Shown piece after piece: positions 31,969 through 41,581 of a stretch of 64,000 nucleotides of DNA. Both the position numbers and the translations under genes were made by a program. Position 1 is the stretch's first letter. Every line of letters begins with the position of its first letter. The stretch lies in the NCBI RefSeq assembly GCF_020091405.1, contig NZ_CP081903.1, positions 1,426,001 through 1,490,000 of the forward strand. Direction: 5' to 3'. A model generated the notes under the pieces. The model was not told the origin of the DNA. It saw nothing but the letters and a program-made list of their open reading frames with translations, and did no database searches. The stretch comes from Bacteroides cellulosilyticus (lineage in GTDB: Bacteria > Bacteroidota > Bacteroidia > Bacteroidales > Bacteroidaceae).

Positions 31969-34794
31969 ATGAATTCTGACGATAAACTGTTTCTTCTCGA
32001 TGCCTATGCATTGATATATCGCGCCTATTACGCGTTCATCAAGAGCCCTCGGATTAACTCCAAAGGGTTCAATACTTCCGCCATTCTGGGCTTTGTAAAT
32101 ACCCTGGAAGAAGTACTCAAAAAAGAGAATCCTACTCACATCGGAGTCGCTTTCGATCCCGCCGGACCGACCTTCCGCCATGAGGCCTACGAACAATATA
32201 AGGCACAACGTGAGGAAACTCCGGAAGCTATCCGCCTTTCCGTACCTATTATAAAGGATATTATACGTGCATACCGCATTCCCATCCTGGAAGTAGCGGG
32301 ATACGAAGCCGACGACGTCATCGGTACGCTTGCCACTGAGGCAGGACAACAAGGCATCACCACTTACATGATGACTCCCGATAAGGACTATGGCCAATTA
32401 GTATCTGAAAATGTATTCATGTACCGTCCCAAACATACCGGCGGGTTTGAGGTTATGGGAATAGAACAGGTAAAAGCTAAATTCGACATTCAGTCCACCC
32501 AGCAGGTTATTGACATGCTGGGATTAATGGGGGATGCCTCCGATAATATTCCCGGATGTCCCGGTGTCGGAGAGAAAACCGCACAAAAGCTGATCAGTGA
32601 ATTCGGCAGTATCGAAAATCTTCTGGAGCACACCGATGAACTAAAAGGTGCATTGAAGACGAAAGTCGAAAATAACCGGGAAATGATTACCTTCTCCAAA
32701 TTCCTTGCAACAATCAAAATCGATGTTCCCATCAAACTTGACATGAAAGCTCTCGTTCGTGAAGAACCGAATGAAGAAGAACTCCGGAAAATTTTCGAAG
32801 AACTGGAATTCCGTACACTCATTGACCGTGTACTCAAAAAGAGTAGCTCTCCCTCCCCTTCTTCCGTTGCTCCCGATCTTTTTTCACCAGACCCGCTTTT
32901 TACTCAAAATAACGGTCCGATTCAAGGCAATTTGTTTGAAGAATTTGCGTCCAACGGGCCGGAAGATTCCAAAAATTCAAATCTCGCGCGTTTAGAAACC
33001 ATCAATGCAGACTACCAACTCATTGATACAGAAGAGAAAAGGAGCAAAATTATTAAAAAGTTGCTTACAACTAAAATTCTCTCAATAGATACAGAAACGA
33101 CTTCAGCCGAACCAATGGAAGCAGAATTGGTAGGGATGAGCTTCAGCGATACCGAAAATCAGGCTTATTATGTTCCGGTTCCGGCAGAACGGGAAGAAGC
33201 GTTAAAAATAGTAAATGAGTTCCGGCCGCTCTACGAAAATGAAAATTCAATGAAAGTCGGACAAAATATCAAGTACGATATTCTTGTTCTTCAAAATTAC
33301 GGGATGGAAGTGAAAGGTGAACTTTTCGACACCATGATCGCACATTACGTTTTGCAACCCGAACTTCGTCATAACATGGATTACCTGGCAGAAATTTACC
33401 TGCATTATCAAACCATCCACATTGATGAACTTATCGGCCCGAGAGGAAAGAACCAAAAGAACATGCGGGACCTTCCACCAGAAGAAGTTTACAAATATGC
33501 ATGCGAAGATGCAGACATTACTTTAAAGCTAAAGAATGTACTTGAAGAAGAATTGAAGAAGCAGGGAGTTGAACATCTCTTCTATGAAATAGAAATGCCG
33601 CTCGTACGCGTACTTGCCAATCTGGAAAGTAACGGGGTGCGCATTGATACCGAAGCACTGAAACAAACCTCCGAGCATTTCACTGTCCGCCTGCAAGAGA
33701 TAGAAAAAGAAATCTATGAACTGGCAGAGGAAACGTTCAATATAGCTTCACCCAAGCAGGTGGGCGAAATCCTGTTCGACAAACTAAAGATTACAGATAA
33801 GGCAAAGAAAACCAAGACAGGACAATACGTCACTTCGGAAGAGGTACTGGAAAGCCTGCGCAATAAACATGAGATTATCGGAAAGATCCTCGAATACCGT
33901 GGATTGAAAAAATTATTAGGAACGTATATCGATGCTCTCCCCCTACTGATCAATCCACGCACAGGGCGTATTCATACTTCTTTTAACCAGGCAGTCACAG
34001 CTACCGGACGACTCAGTTCCAGTAACCCGAACCTGCAAAACATTCCTATCCGCGACGAAGACGGTAAGGAAATCCGTAAAGCCTTCATTCCGGACGATGG
34101 TTGCGAGTTCTTCTCCGCCGACTATTCACAGATAGAGTTGCGCATTATGGCACATCTAAGCGAAGATAAGAATATGATTGACGCCTTCCTCAGCGGTTAT
34201 GATATTCATGCCGCCACTGCCGCTAAAATATATAAGGTAGACATAAAGGACGTCACTTCCGACATGCGTCGCAAAGCCAAGACAGCCAATTTCGGTATCA
34301 TCTACGGTATTTCTATCTTTGGACTGGCAGAACGTATGAATGTGGACCGTAAAGAAGCCAAAGAATTGATCGATGGGTATTTCGAAACCTACCCGCAAGT
34401 TCGTGAATATATGGATAAAAGCATTCAGATAGCACGCGAACAAGGATATGTGGAAACGATCTTCCACCGCAAACGTTTCCTGCCCGATATCAACTCCCGC
34501 AACGCAACCGTACGCGGATATGCAGAGCGCAATGCCATCAATGCGCCTATCCAGGGAAGTGCAGCTGATATCATTAAAGTTGCCATGGCACGCATCTACA
34601 AACGCTTTCAAAGTAACAATCTGAAAGCAAAGATGATTTTACAGGTCCATGACGAACTAAATTTCAGCGTTCCAGAGGCTGAAAAAGAGTTTGTGCAACA
34701 AATTGTAATTGAAGAAATGGAACGTGCATATCGCATGCACGTACCCCTGAGAGCCGATTGCGGGTGGGGGAAAAACTGGTTGGAAGCCCATTAA
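31969..34794 (+). CDS. polA: DNA polymerase I
   Basis: I chose the ATG at 31969 (941 residues, MNSDDKLFLLDAYALIYR); an upstream ATG would add an atypical leader. Order: 5'-3' exonuclease (1-290, with YEADDVIGTLA and DASDNIPG), 3'-5' exonuclease (about 360-540, SIDTETTS) and family A polymerase. Polymerase motifs are SADYSQIELRIMAH, RRKAKTANFGIIYG and QVHDELNF. The proofreading acidic residues appear present. It is complete and of usual length. Confidence 0.97.
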   Translation: MNSDDKLFLLDAYALIYRAYYAFIKSPRINSKGFNTSAILGFVNTLEEVLKKENPTHIGVAFDPAGPTFRHEAYEQYKAQREETPEAIRLSVPIIKDIIRAYRIPILEVAGYEADDVIGTLATEAGQQGITTYMMTPDKDYGQLVSENVFMYRPKHTGGFEVMGIEQVKAKFDIQSTQQVIDMLGLMGDASDNIPGCPGVGEKTAQKLISEFGSIENLLEHTDELKGALKTKVENNREMITFSKFLATIKIDVPIKLDMKALVREEPNEEELRKIFEELEFRTLIDRVLKKSSSPSPSSVAPDLFSPDPLFTQNNGPIQGNLFEEFASNGPEDSKNSNLARLETINADYQLIDTEEKRSKIIKKLLTTKILSIDTETTSAEPMEAELVGMSFSDTENQAYYVPVPAEREEALKIVNEFRPLYENENSMKVGQNIKYDILVLQNYGMEVKGELFDTMIAHYVLQPELRHNMDYLAEIYLHYQTIHIDELIGPRGKNQKNMRDLPPEEVYKYACEDADITLKLKNVLEEELKKQGVEHLFYEIEMPLVRVLANLESNGVRIDTEALKQTSEHFTVRLQEIEKEIYELAEETFNIASPKQVGEILFDKLKITDKAKKTKTGQYVTSEEVLESLRNKHEIIGKILEYRGLKKLLGTYIDALPLLINPRTGRIHTSFNQAVTATGRLSSSNPNLQNIPIRDEDGKEIRKAFIPDDGCEFFSADYSQIELRIMAHLSEDKNMIDAFLSGYDIHAATAAKIYKVDIKDVTSDMRRKAKTANFGIIYGISIFGLAERMNVDRKEAKELIDGYFETYPQVREYMDKSIQIAREQGYVETIFHRKRFLPDINSRNATVRGYAERNAINAPIQGSAADIIKVAMARIYKRFQSNNLKAKMILQVHDELNFSVPEAEKEFVQQIVIEEMERAYRMHVPLRADCGWGKNWLEAH

Positions 34795-34871
34795 CTCCAC
34801 CTATAACTTTATTTAACTTACAATCAGAAAGCAACTGAAGTAATCTGTTCGAAATACAGTTTGCTCACCAT

Positions 34872-34905
34872 AATATCCGGCAACATCACTGCCGGATATT
34901 TTTTT
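34872..34905 (+). terminator. Terminator downstream of polA
   Basis: Perfect 11-bp stem (AATATCCGGCA / TGCCGGATATT), 7-nt loop, then a run of T to 34905. It lies 77 bp after the polA stop. Confidence 0.9.
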
Positions 34906-35003
34906 GTCATCAATCTTGGCAAAAAGAAAGCATAAGGGAGCAACCATATTTGACATTTTGACTATATTTAATTCATATATGATATTTATGTCAATTAAAT
35001 ACG

Positions 35004-35011
35004 TACCTTTG
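35004..35011 (+). promoter_or_regulatory. Probable -7 element for the DUF3836 gene
   Basis: TACCTTTG matches TAnnTTTG in an AT-rich region, 62 bp before the ATG at 35074. Confidence 0.5.
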
Positions 35012-35073
35012 CAACGAATTCAATGACATATTGATAGAATACAGTAAGAGATAACTTAAAAACATATAGAACC

Positions 35074-35466
35074 ATGAGAACAAAAGTATTTTTAAAAACA
35101 GTTGCTTTATCAGCAGTAATTCTTTTTAGTGCTATGGCAGCTTCTGCAGCTAACAAAAACAACCTTATTTACAATTCGGAAGAGAAAGACGGAATGATGG
35201 TTGGGCAAACCGTTTACAAGATGGACAGTGGAACTTTAGCAAACTACATGAAGTACAGCTACAAGTATGATGACCAAAAACGTATGACGGAAAGCGAAAC
35301 TATGAAGTGGAACAGCCAAAAGAATACTTGGGAAAACGATCTTCGCATTTGCTACGCCTATCAGGGAAAAAGCATCACTACCACTTATTATAAATGGAAC
35401 AGTAAACAAAAAGCATACGTCCTTGTACCTGACATGACGGTTACGATGGACAATCCAAGCCTGTAA
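35074..35466 (+). CDS. Small secreted DUF3836-like protein
   Basis: A 130-residue protein with a clear signal peptide (1-25, ending ASAA). The mature part repeats a 'K.KYSY.YD...R.TE.E...W....NTWEND' pattern (KYSYKYDDQKRMTESETMKW). This is the short beta-hairpin repeat of DUF3836 proteins, abundant in Bacteroides. Its function is unknown. It has its own promoter and terminator, so it is a single-gene unit. Confidence 0.7.
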   Translation: MRTKVFLKTVALSAVILFSAMAASAANKNNLIYNSEEKDGMMVGQTVYKMDSGTLANYMKYSYKYDDQKRMTESETMKWNSQKNTWENDLRICYAYQGKSITTTYYKWNSKQKAYVLVPDMTVTMDNPSL

Positions 35467-35539
35467 ATCTTACAGATACTCTCTTAAAATTCTAACAAAT
35501 TGAACAAACCGAAACCTTTATAAGTTTTGTACACCAACG

Positions 35540-35573
35540 AAAGCCGGAATACGCGATGTATTCCGGCTTTTTT
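35540..35573 (+). terminator. Terminator after the DUF3836 gene
   Basis: Perfect 12-bp stem (AAAGCCGGAATA / TATTCCGGCTTT), 7-nt loop, then T residues. Confidence 0.9.
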
Positions 35574-35575
35574 CA

Positions 35576-35583
35576 TAACTTTG
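35576..35583 (+). promoter_or_regulatory. Probable -7 element of the HD hydrolase gene
   Basis: TAACTTTG lies 3 bp after the preceding terminator and 23 bp before the ATG at 35607, leaving a leader of only about 15-18 nt. Confidence 0.5.
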
Positions 35584-35606
35584 CCTTTCAAAAAAAACAT
35601 CTATTT

Positions 35607-36233
35607 ATGATACCTGCCAACCTCACCCACTACATTGAAACAGAAATCATTCCACGTTATGAGAAGTTCGACAAGGCTCATAACCTCTCGCACGTACAGG
35701 CCGTTATAGAAGAGAGCCTTTCACTTGCCAAACAGTATGGTGTAAATGAAAGTATGGCATATACTATTGCCGCTTACCACGATACCGGGCTTTGTCATGA
35801 TCGTGCTACACATCACCTAATCTCAGGTGAGATTCTGAAGCAAGATGCCGCTCTCCGCCAATGGTTCAATGAAAAAGAAATAGAAACCATGAAGGAGGCG
35901 GTAGAAGACCATCGGGCATCTACGGACCATGAACCTCGGAGTATTTACGGAAAAATAGTCGCAGAAGCAGATCGCGTGATTGACCCCACTATCACTCTAC
36001 GCCGCACTGTACAATACGGGCTGAAACAACAACCAGAAGCAGATAAAGAATGGCACTATCAACGTTTTCATCAGCATTTAATGGATAAATATGCACCGGG
36101 AGGATATCTGAAGCTCTGGCTTCCAGACTCCAAGAATACAGAACGCCTGAAAGAACTACAAACTATTATCCTAAACGAAGATTTGCTCAAAAGAACATTC
36201 AACAAATTATTTTCAGAAGAAAAAAACAATTAA
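35607..36233 (+). CDS. HD-domain phosphohydrolase
   Basis: A 208-residue protein from the ATG at 35607; a longer frame from 35556 would begin inside the terminator and promoter. HD residues: HNLSHV (about 27-32), AYHDTGL with the HD pair, and later EDHRAS and EADRVID. The family hydrolyses phosphate esters, often nucleotides. The substrate is unknown. It lies 10 bp before the next gene and is probably co-transcribed with it. Confidence 0.8.
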   Translation: MIPANLTHYIETEIIPRYEKFDKAHNLSHVQAVIEESLSLAKQYGVNESMAYTIAAYHDTGLCHDRATHHLISGEILKQDAALRQWFNEKEIETMKEAVEDHRASTDHEPRSIYGKIVAEADRVIDPTITLRRTVQYGLKQQPEADKEWHYQRFHQHLMDKYAPGGYLKLWLPDSKNTERLKELQTIILNEDLLKRTFNKLFSEEKNN

Positions 36234-36243
36234 ACCTCCGATA

Positions 36244-36990
36244 ATGAAAGCACTTTATTATAATGCCATACTTGGCATATTACTATTCTTTCCCTCATTT
36301 TTGAAAGCGCAAATCAGACCTTTTGAACCACTTAATCCAGACAGGATATTCTTTAAGGGAAAGGTTGTGGATACAGATAACAACGCTCTCCCCAAGGTAA
36401 GTATCTACATACCCGGAAGTATGCGTGGAACAATTTCAGACTCAAACGGAAATTTCTACATAGATGCCAAACCTAAAGAAACCCTATACTTCACCTATGC
36501 AGGAAAAGAAGATGCATACAGACAATTACAGGAGAAAGATACTACCGGCTTCATAGTACAAATGCAACCACGTATTCAAAGATTGAAAAATGTACATGTA
36601 AGAAAAGATAAGATAATCATTGAAAAAGGTGAACCTTATGAAGACGACCGTGATGGTACGTTTGAACTTGTATATGCAGATGCCTATTTCCCAGATGGTG
36701 AAGAAGCTTTATACAAATTCTTTAAAGAAAACCAACAATATCCTCAGGAAGCTTTTAAGCAAGGAGAAGAAGGAGAAGTACTAATACAGTTCACTATTGA
36801 CAAAAAGGGCAAAGCTACCGATCCTAAAATCCTCCGGAGTGTATCATCAATGCTGGATCAAGAGGCAAAACGCCTCGTTCTTTCCATGCCAGCTTGGAAG
36901 CCTGCCAGACAAAGAGGTTTGTGTGTAGAAAGTACCTTTATATTGCCTATCTATTTCCATATAGATATATGGAAAAAATATACAGAATAA
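36244..36990 (+). CDS. Carboxypeptidase-like domain plus TonB C-terminal domain protein
   Basis: A 248-residue protein with a signal peptide (1-22, ending LKAQ). A carboxypeptidase regulatory-like domain (about 36-110, FFKGKVVDTDNNALPKVSIY) is followed by a TonB-type C-terminal domain (about 160-245). The latter shows GEVLIQFTIDKKGKATDPKI and a closing MPAWKPARQRG. It lacks an N-terminal transmembrane anchor typical of TonB. It may act in outer-membrane signalling or transport. Confidence 0.75.
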   Translation: MKALYYNAILGILLFFPSFLKAQIRPFEPLNPDRIFFKGKVVDTDNNALPKVSIYIPGSMRGTISDSNGNFYIDAKPKETLYFTYAGKEDAYRQLQEKDTTGFIVQMQPRIQRLKNVHVRKDKIIIEKGEPYEDDRDGTFELVYADAYFPDGEEALYKFFKENQQYPQEAFKQGEEGEVLIQFTIDKKGKATDPKILRSVSSMLDQEAKRLVLSMPAWKPARQRGLCVESTFILPIYFHIDIWKKYTE

Positions 36991-37065
36991 CACTACATAG
37001 CATTGAAAGACATAGGGCAACGTTAATTAAAACCTAATCTTTTATCAGATAAACAGAAGAATACC

Positions 37066-37073
37066 TATCTTTG
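37066..37073 (+). promoter_or_regulatory. Probable -7 element of ychF
   Basis: TATCTTTG matches TAnnTTTG, 33 bp before the ychF ATG. A TTTA about 21 nt upstream may serve as the -33 element. Confidence 0.5.
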
Positions 37074-37105
37074 CAGCAAGAAAATAAGTAATAACAAAAT
37101 AGATA

Positions 37106-38209
37106 ATGGCTTTACAATGTGGTATTGTTGGCCTGCCGAACGTAGGCAAGTCGACGCTTTTCAACTGTTTGTCCAACGCAAAAGCGCAGGCGGCAAACTT
37201 CCCTTTTTGTACAATAGAACCGAATGTAGGTGTAATCACCGTGCCCGATGAGCGCCTGACGAAACTCGCCGAACTGGTACATCCGGGCCGCATCGTGCCC
37301 ACTACAGTGGAAATCGTGGATATTGCCGGACTCGTAAAGGGTGCCAGCAAAGGCGAAGGACTGGGTAACAAATTCCTCGCGAACATTCGTGAAACGGATG
37401 CTATCATTCACGTGCTGCGTTGCTTCGACGATGAAAACGTGACACACGTAGACGGAAGCATCAACCCGGTGCGCGACAAGGAAATCATCGACTACGAATT
37501 GCAACTGAAAGACCTGGAAACCATTGAAAGCCGCATCCAGAAAGTGCAGAAGCAAGCACAGACAGGTGGCGACAAAGCTGCCAAGCTGGCTTACGACGTA
37601 CTGGTACAGTATAAAGAGGCACTGGAACAAGGCAAGAGCGCACGCACCGTGCAGTTCGAAACCAAAGACGAACAGAAGATTGCCAAAGAGCTTTTCCTCC
37701 TGACCAGCAAACCGGTGATGTACGTTTGCAACGTGGACGAGGCAAGCGCAGTGAATGGCAATAAATACGTGGAAATGGTGCGCGAAGCAGTGAAGGACGA
37801 AAATGCCGAAATCCTGATTGTAGCCGCCAAGACCGAAGCCGACATCGCCGAGCTGGAAACATATGAAGATCGCCAGATGTTCCTTGAAGAAGTAGGATTA
37901 AAAGAATCCGGCGTAAGCCGCCTGATTAAATCAGCCTACCAATTGCTGAACCTGGAAACCTTCATCACCGCCGGAGAAATGGAAGTGAGAGCATGGACCT
38001 ATCAAAAAGGCTGGAAAGCTCCGCAATGTGCCGGAGTTATCCACACCGACTTTGAAAAAGGATTCATCCGCGCCGAGGTTATCAAGTACGAAGATTTCAT
38101 TCAGTATGGCAGCGAGGCCGCCGTACGCGAAGCCGGAAAGCTGGGCGTGGAAGGCAAAGAATACGTGGTGCAGGACGGAGACATCATGCACTTCCGGTTC
38201 AACGTCTGA
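37106..38209 (+). CDS. ychF: Redox-regulated P-loop ATPase YchF
   Basis: A 367-residue protein of normal length. G1 is GLPNVGKSTLFN near residue 8 and G3 is DIAGLVKGASKGEGLGNKFL. A coiled-coil insert and a TGS domain follow (about 280-365, EVRAWTYQKGWKAPQCAGVIHTDF). YchF/OLA1 proteins prefer ATP over GTP and associate with ribosomes. The coding sequence is visibly richer in G/C-ending codons than its neighbours, as expected for a highly expressed gene. Confidence 0.96.
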   Translation: MALQCGIVGLPNVGKSTLFNCLSNAKAQAANFPFCTIEPNVGVITVPDERLTKLAELVHPGRIVPTTVEIVDIAGLVKGASKGEGLGNKFLANIRETDAIIHVLRCFDDENVTHVDGSINPVRDKEIIDYELQLKDLETIESRIQKVQKQAQTGGDKAAKLAYDVLVQYKEALEQGKSARTVQFETKDEQKIAKELFLLTSKPVMYVCNVDEASAVNGNKYVEMVREAVKDENAEILIVAAKTEADIAELETYEDRQMFLEEVGLKESGVSRLIKSAYQLLNLETFITAGEMEVRAWTYQKGWKAPQCAGVIHTDFEKGFIRAEVIKYEDFIQYGSEAAVREAGKLGVEGKEYVVQDGDIMHFRFNV

Positions 38210-38226
38210 TTTACGGAACTCATTAT

Positions 38227-38254
38227 AAATCGTCCGCCAAGTGGCGGGCGATTT
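38227..38254 (+). terminator. Hairpin terminator after ychF
   Basis: A 12-bp stem with one G-U pair (AAATCGTCCGCC / GGCGGGCGATTT) and a 4-nt loop, but only a short T-run. It sits 18 bp after the ychF stop. Confidence 0.6.
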
Positions 38255-38282
38255 AATCACAGAATAATACTGCAAACCAACC

Positions 38283-39098
38283 ATGAAGCAACTTTTCTCT
38301 ACTCTACTCGTCATGCTTCTGTGCAGTGTCGCTTATGCACAGCAACAAGACTCAGTGACCATCTCCGGTCGTGTGACAGACTATGACGGGCAACCGATAG
38401 ACAGTGCCAGTGTTTGGTGGCAAAACCCGCAGTTCAACGATGTCATAGAAGTCGTCACCGGCAAAGACGGACACTACACTGCCCGCGTGCCTAAAGGCAA
38501 ATATCAGAGTGTGGCTTCTATCTACTTCCCCTCTTATGCGCATATCGCCATGAAAAGCGGTCTGCCCGAAGCAGAACACCGCCTGGAGTTCTGGGCTTGG
38601 GACTTCATCGCCGACCGCGACACTACGCTTAACATCCGCTACAACCGTATGGAAGCTTACGGCCTGCGTGCCTTCCGCATTCCCGGTGCCATGCCCACCT
38701 ATCAGATATACGTCCGCCCCATGAGTCTGACGCGCTTCTACCAATGGATGGAAAAGACAAAGCCCGAATCCATACTGCACGGTGAAACTCTTGGCGACAT
38801 CAAGCAAGAGTCTCAGAGCAAGGATGCCAAAGAATCGCAGTGGGCGCCCCGACCCGAACAACTGAAAGTCACAGTCTGGATAGATGGCGAGGAAGTCCCC
38901 GTATTGATGAAGCAGGAAATAAAAGAGTACTTTGACGCCAACGAATACGCCAATGCCTATCTGCTGACCGTAGACCTCCCCAAGCATCCGAAAGCAGGAC
39001 TCCCTTACCGTATTTTCAAGGTAGAACTGGAAGACCTGGAGAACGGTGACCGTGGCGAAGGGCTTTACTATATGGAAAAAGAAATCTACGTAAAATAG
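38283..39098 (+). CDS. Secreted protein with a carboxypeptidase regulatory-like domain
   Basis: A 271-residue protein with a signal peptide (1-20, AYAQ). A carboxypeptidase regulatory-like domain (about 25-100, VTISGRVTDYDGQPIDSASV, GKDGHYTARVPKGKY) comes first. I do not recognise the remaining 170 residues, which are rich in Trp, Tyr and charged residues. It ends 14 bp before a ketopantoate-reductase-like gene, so the two may share a transcript. Function unknown. Confidence 0.7.
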   Translation: MKQLFSTLLVMLLCSVAYAQQQDSVTISGRVTDYDGQPIDSASVWWQNPQFNDVIEVVTGKDGHYTARVPKGKYQSVASIYFPSYAHIAMKSGLPEAEHRLEFWAWDFIADRDTTLNIRYNRMEAYGLRAFRIPGAMPTYQIYVRPMSLTRFYQWMEKTKPESILHGETLGDIKQESQSKDAKESQWAPRPEQLKVTVWIDGEEVPVLMKQEIKEYFDANEYANAYLLTVDLPKHPKAGLPYRIFKVELEDLENGDRGEGLYYMEKEIYVK

Positions 39099-39112
39099 TA
39101 CATTGCAACAAA

Positions 39113-40036
39113 ATGGAGAACAATAATATGAAATACCTTATAGCCGGCACAGGTGGTGTGGGAGGCAGTATCGCCGCCTTTCTTTCCCTTGCCGGAAAAG
39201 ATGTGACCTGCATTGCCCGCGGTGAGCATCTGGCTGCCCTGCACGAACACGGATTGTGTCTGCACTCCGACCTGAAAGGTGAACATACACTACCCATAAA
39301 AGCCTATACCGCCGAAGAATATACAGGCAAAGCCGACGTCATCTTTGTATGCGTCAAAGGCTATTCCGTAGACTCGATAACGGAGTTGATAAAACGCTCC
39401 GCCCACAAGGACACGGTTGTAATCCCTATTCTCAATGTCTACGGCACAGGTCCCCGCATCCAGCGCCTGGTGCCCGGAGTGACGGTTCTGGACGGCTGTA
39501 TCTACATCGTCGGCTTCGTGTCCGGCAAAGGGGAAATCACGCAAATGGGCAAGATATTCCGTCTGGTTTACGGTGCACACAAAGGCACGGTTGTTCCCCG
39601 TGGAACGTTGGAAACTATACAACAGGATTTGCAGGAAAGCGGCATCAAAGCCGAGATATCTCCCGACATCAACCGGGATACTTTCGTGAAGTGGTCTTTC
39701 ATCTCCGCTATGGCTGTCACCGGAGCCTATTACGATGTGCCTATGGGCGAAGTACAGAAGCCCGGAGAGGTGCGCGATACGTTTATCGGACTATCCCGTG
39801 AGAGTGCTGCACTGGGCGCTAAACTCGGTATTGACTTCAAGGAAGACATTGTAGAATATAATCTTAAAGTTATCGACAAACTGGATCCGGAAAGTACTGC
39901 TTCCATGCAGAAGGATATGGCTAAGGGACACGAAAGTGAGGTGCAAGGGTTGCTTTTTGATATGATTGCTGCCGCAGAAGAACAGGGGATTGATATTCCG
40001 ACGTACAGGATGGTGGCGGAGAAGTTCAAATCTTGA
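39113..40036 (+). CDS. Ketopantoate reductase-like protein (PanE/ApbA family)
   Basis: A 307-residue protein. The Rossmann motif LIAGTGGVGGSIAAFLS is near residue 8, and CIARGEHLAAL follows the second strand. The catalytic Lys is probably in TFVKWSFISAMA. The family reduces 2-dehydropantoate to pantoate with NADPH, but paralogues with other substrates are common, so I give no symbol. ATG 39113 and ATG 39128 are both possible starts. Confidence 0.85.
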   Translation: MENNNMKYLIAGTGGVGGSIAAFLSLAGKDVTCIARGEHLAALHEHGLCLHSDLKGEHTLPIKAYTAEEYTGKADVIFVCVKGYSVDSITELIKRSAHKDTVVIPILNVYGTGPRIQRLVPGVTVLDGCIYIVGFVSGKGEITQMGKIFRLVYGAHKGTVVPRGTLETIQQDLQESGIKAEISPDINRDTFVKWSFISAMAVTGAYYDVPMGEVQKPGEVRDTFIGLSRESAALGAKLGIDFKEDIVEYNLKVIDKLDPESTASMQKDMAKGHESEVQGLLFDMIAAAEEQGIDIPTYRMVAEKFKS

Positions 40037-40057
40037 AGTCGCAATTTGCGACTTCAA
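40033..40057. terminator. Short perfect hairpin overlapping the stop codon
   Basis: An 11-bp perfect stem (TTGAAGTCGCA / TGCGACTTCAA) with a 3-nt loop includes the stop codon of the preceding gene. No T-run follows, so termination is uncertain. Confidence 0.4.
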
Positions 40058-40111
40058 ATAAGGCAGTAACCGATGAAATACTATTTATGCATCCCAATAT
40101 AAAAAAAACAG

Positions 40112-40684
40112 ATGGAATTAACAGTAATCATACAGAGTAAAATATACGAGATAAGGGGACAACAAGTAATGCTTGACTTTGACCTGGCAGAAGCATATGG
40201 CATAGAAACAAGAGTCCTTAAACAAGCCATCAAACGCAACATTAAACGTTTTGAAGGAGAGGACTTTATGTTTACCCTAACCAAAGAAGAACTTTCAAGA
40301 TCACAAATTGTGACCTTGAACAAAGGGCGAGGTAGCAACTTTAAATACATGCCTTTTGCTTTTACTGAATTAGGGGTAGCTATGCTTAGTAGTGTATTAA
40401 ACTCTGACACGGCTATTGAAATGAATAAAAGCATCATGCGTGCTTTCGTCGCCGTCCGCCGATTTATAGCTAATCCGCCAGTTGACAGAGTATCCGAGCT
40501 GCAAAACGAATTGAAAGAACTCAAATCCTACATCGAAGAAGTCTTCACCGACTACAACGATATCAACGAAGACACCCGTGTGCAACTGGAGCTAATCAAC
40601 CGAACCCTTGCCGAACTGCAAGCCCAGAAAAGACTGGCAGACAGCCCCAGAAACCCTATCGGCTTCATAAAACCAAAACAATAA
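40112..40684 (+). CDS. ORF6N-domain protein
   Basis: A 190-residue protein. The ORF6N domain (about 8-95) contains IYEIRGQQVMLDFDLAEAYG, KRNIKRFEGEDFMF and PFAFTELGVAMLSSVLNS. A coiled coil (about 130-175) follows. ORF6N proteins are DNA-binding or antirepressor-like and are common in phages and mobile DNA, but also occur as single chromosomal genes in Bacteroides. It lies 21 bp before the first lgt copy. No other phage gene is nearby. Confidence 0.85.
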   Translation: MELTVIIQSKIYEIRGQQVMLDFDLAEAYGIETRVLKQAIKRNIKRFEGEDFMFTLTKEELSRSQIVTLNKGRGSNFKYMPFAFTELGVAMLSSVLNSDTAIEMNKSIMRAFVAVRRFIANPPVDRVSELQNELKELKSYIEEVFTDYNDINEDTRVQLELINRTLAELQAQKRLADSPRNPIGFIKPKQ

Positions 40685-40705
40685 ACCATATAATCAGATA
40701 TATTT

Positions 40706-41548
40706 ATGCCATCACTGCTCACCATCAACTGGAATCCCGACCCCGAACTGTTCAACCTCTTCGGAAGTTTCCCCATTCGCTATTACGGGCTACTGTGGGG
40801 CATCGGCATCGTACTTGCCTGCATCATAGTCCAGCGCGAATACCGGGACAGGAAAATCAGTGAAGACAAGTTCACCCCCCTCTTTTTCTATTGCGTAATC
40901 GGTATCACCCTCGGAGCAAGGTTAGGACACTGCATTTTCTATGATTGGGGTTATTATCAGAACCATCTCATAGAAATGATACTTCCCATCAAGCAGTTTC
41001 CAAACGAAGGCTGGAAGTGGATAGGCTATCGAGGACTTGCCAGCCATGGCGGTACCCTCGGACTCATCATCGCCCTGTGGCTCTATTGCCGCAGAACCAA
41101 GATGCACTATATGGACGTACTGGACATGATAGCCGTAGCCACCCCCATCTGTGCCTGTTTCATCCGCCTTGCCAACCTGATGAACTCCGAAATCATCGGC
41201 AAGCCAACCGATATGCCTTGGGCTTTTGTATTCGAACAGGTAGATATGCTACCCCGCCATCCGGCACAGCTTTACGAAGCCATCGCCTACTTCATCTTCT
41301 TCCTGGGAATGGTTTACTTATATAAGAAATCAGATCACGGCACAAAGCTGCACCGCGGCTTCTTCTTCGGCCTCTGCCTGACAGAGATATTCACCTTCCG
41401 CTTCTTCGTGGAATTCCTCAAAGAAAACCAAGTGGATTTTGAGAATACAATGACTCTCAACATGGGGCAATGGCTCAGTATTCCGTTCGTTATCATCGGA
41501 ATATACTTCATGCTCCTTTACGGGAGAAAGCAAACGATAAAAAAGTAA
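40706..41548 (+). CDS. lgt: Prolipoprotein diacylglyceryl transferase, copy 1
   Basis: A 280-residue membrane protein with about seven helices. Lgt signature residues are present: [36 protein letters not shown] and RHPAQLYEA. It transfers diacylglycerol from phosphatidylglycerol to the cysteine of prolipoproteins, an essential step in an organism with many SusD-type lipoproteins. A close second copy lies 33 bp downstream. Confidence 0.93.
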   Translation: MPSLLTINWNPDPELFNLFGSFPIRYYGLLWGIGIVLACIIVQREYRDRKISEDKFTPLFFYCVIGITLGARLGHCIFYDWGYYQNHLIEMILPIKQFPNEGWKWIGYRGLASHGGTLGLIIALWLYCRRTKMHYMDVLDMIAVATPICACFIRLANLMNSEIIGKPTDMPWAFVFEQVDMLPRHPAQLYEAIAYFIFFLGMVYLYKKSDHGTKLHRGFFFGLCLTEIFTFRFFVEFLKENQVDFENTMTLNMGQWLSIPFVIIGIYFMLLYGRKQTIKK

Positions 41549-41581
41549 ATAAACTTATCTATAACCAATATAATTGAAAAT

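Noticed and set aside
40112-40684. A prophage remnant around the ORF6N gene
   Set aside because: No integrase, structural or att-like sequence is present on either side; neighbours are ordinary chromosomal genes.
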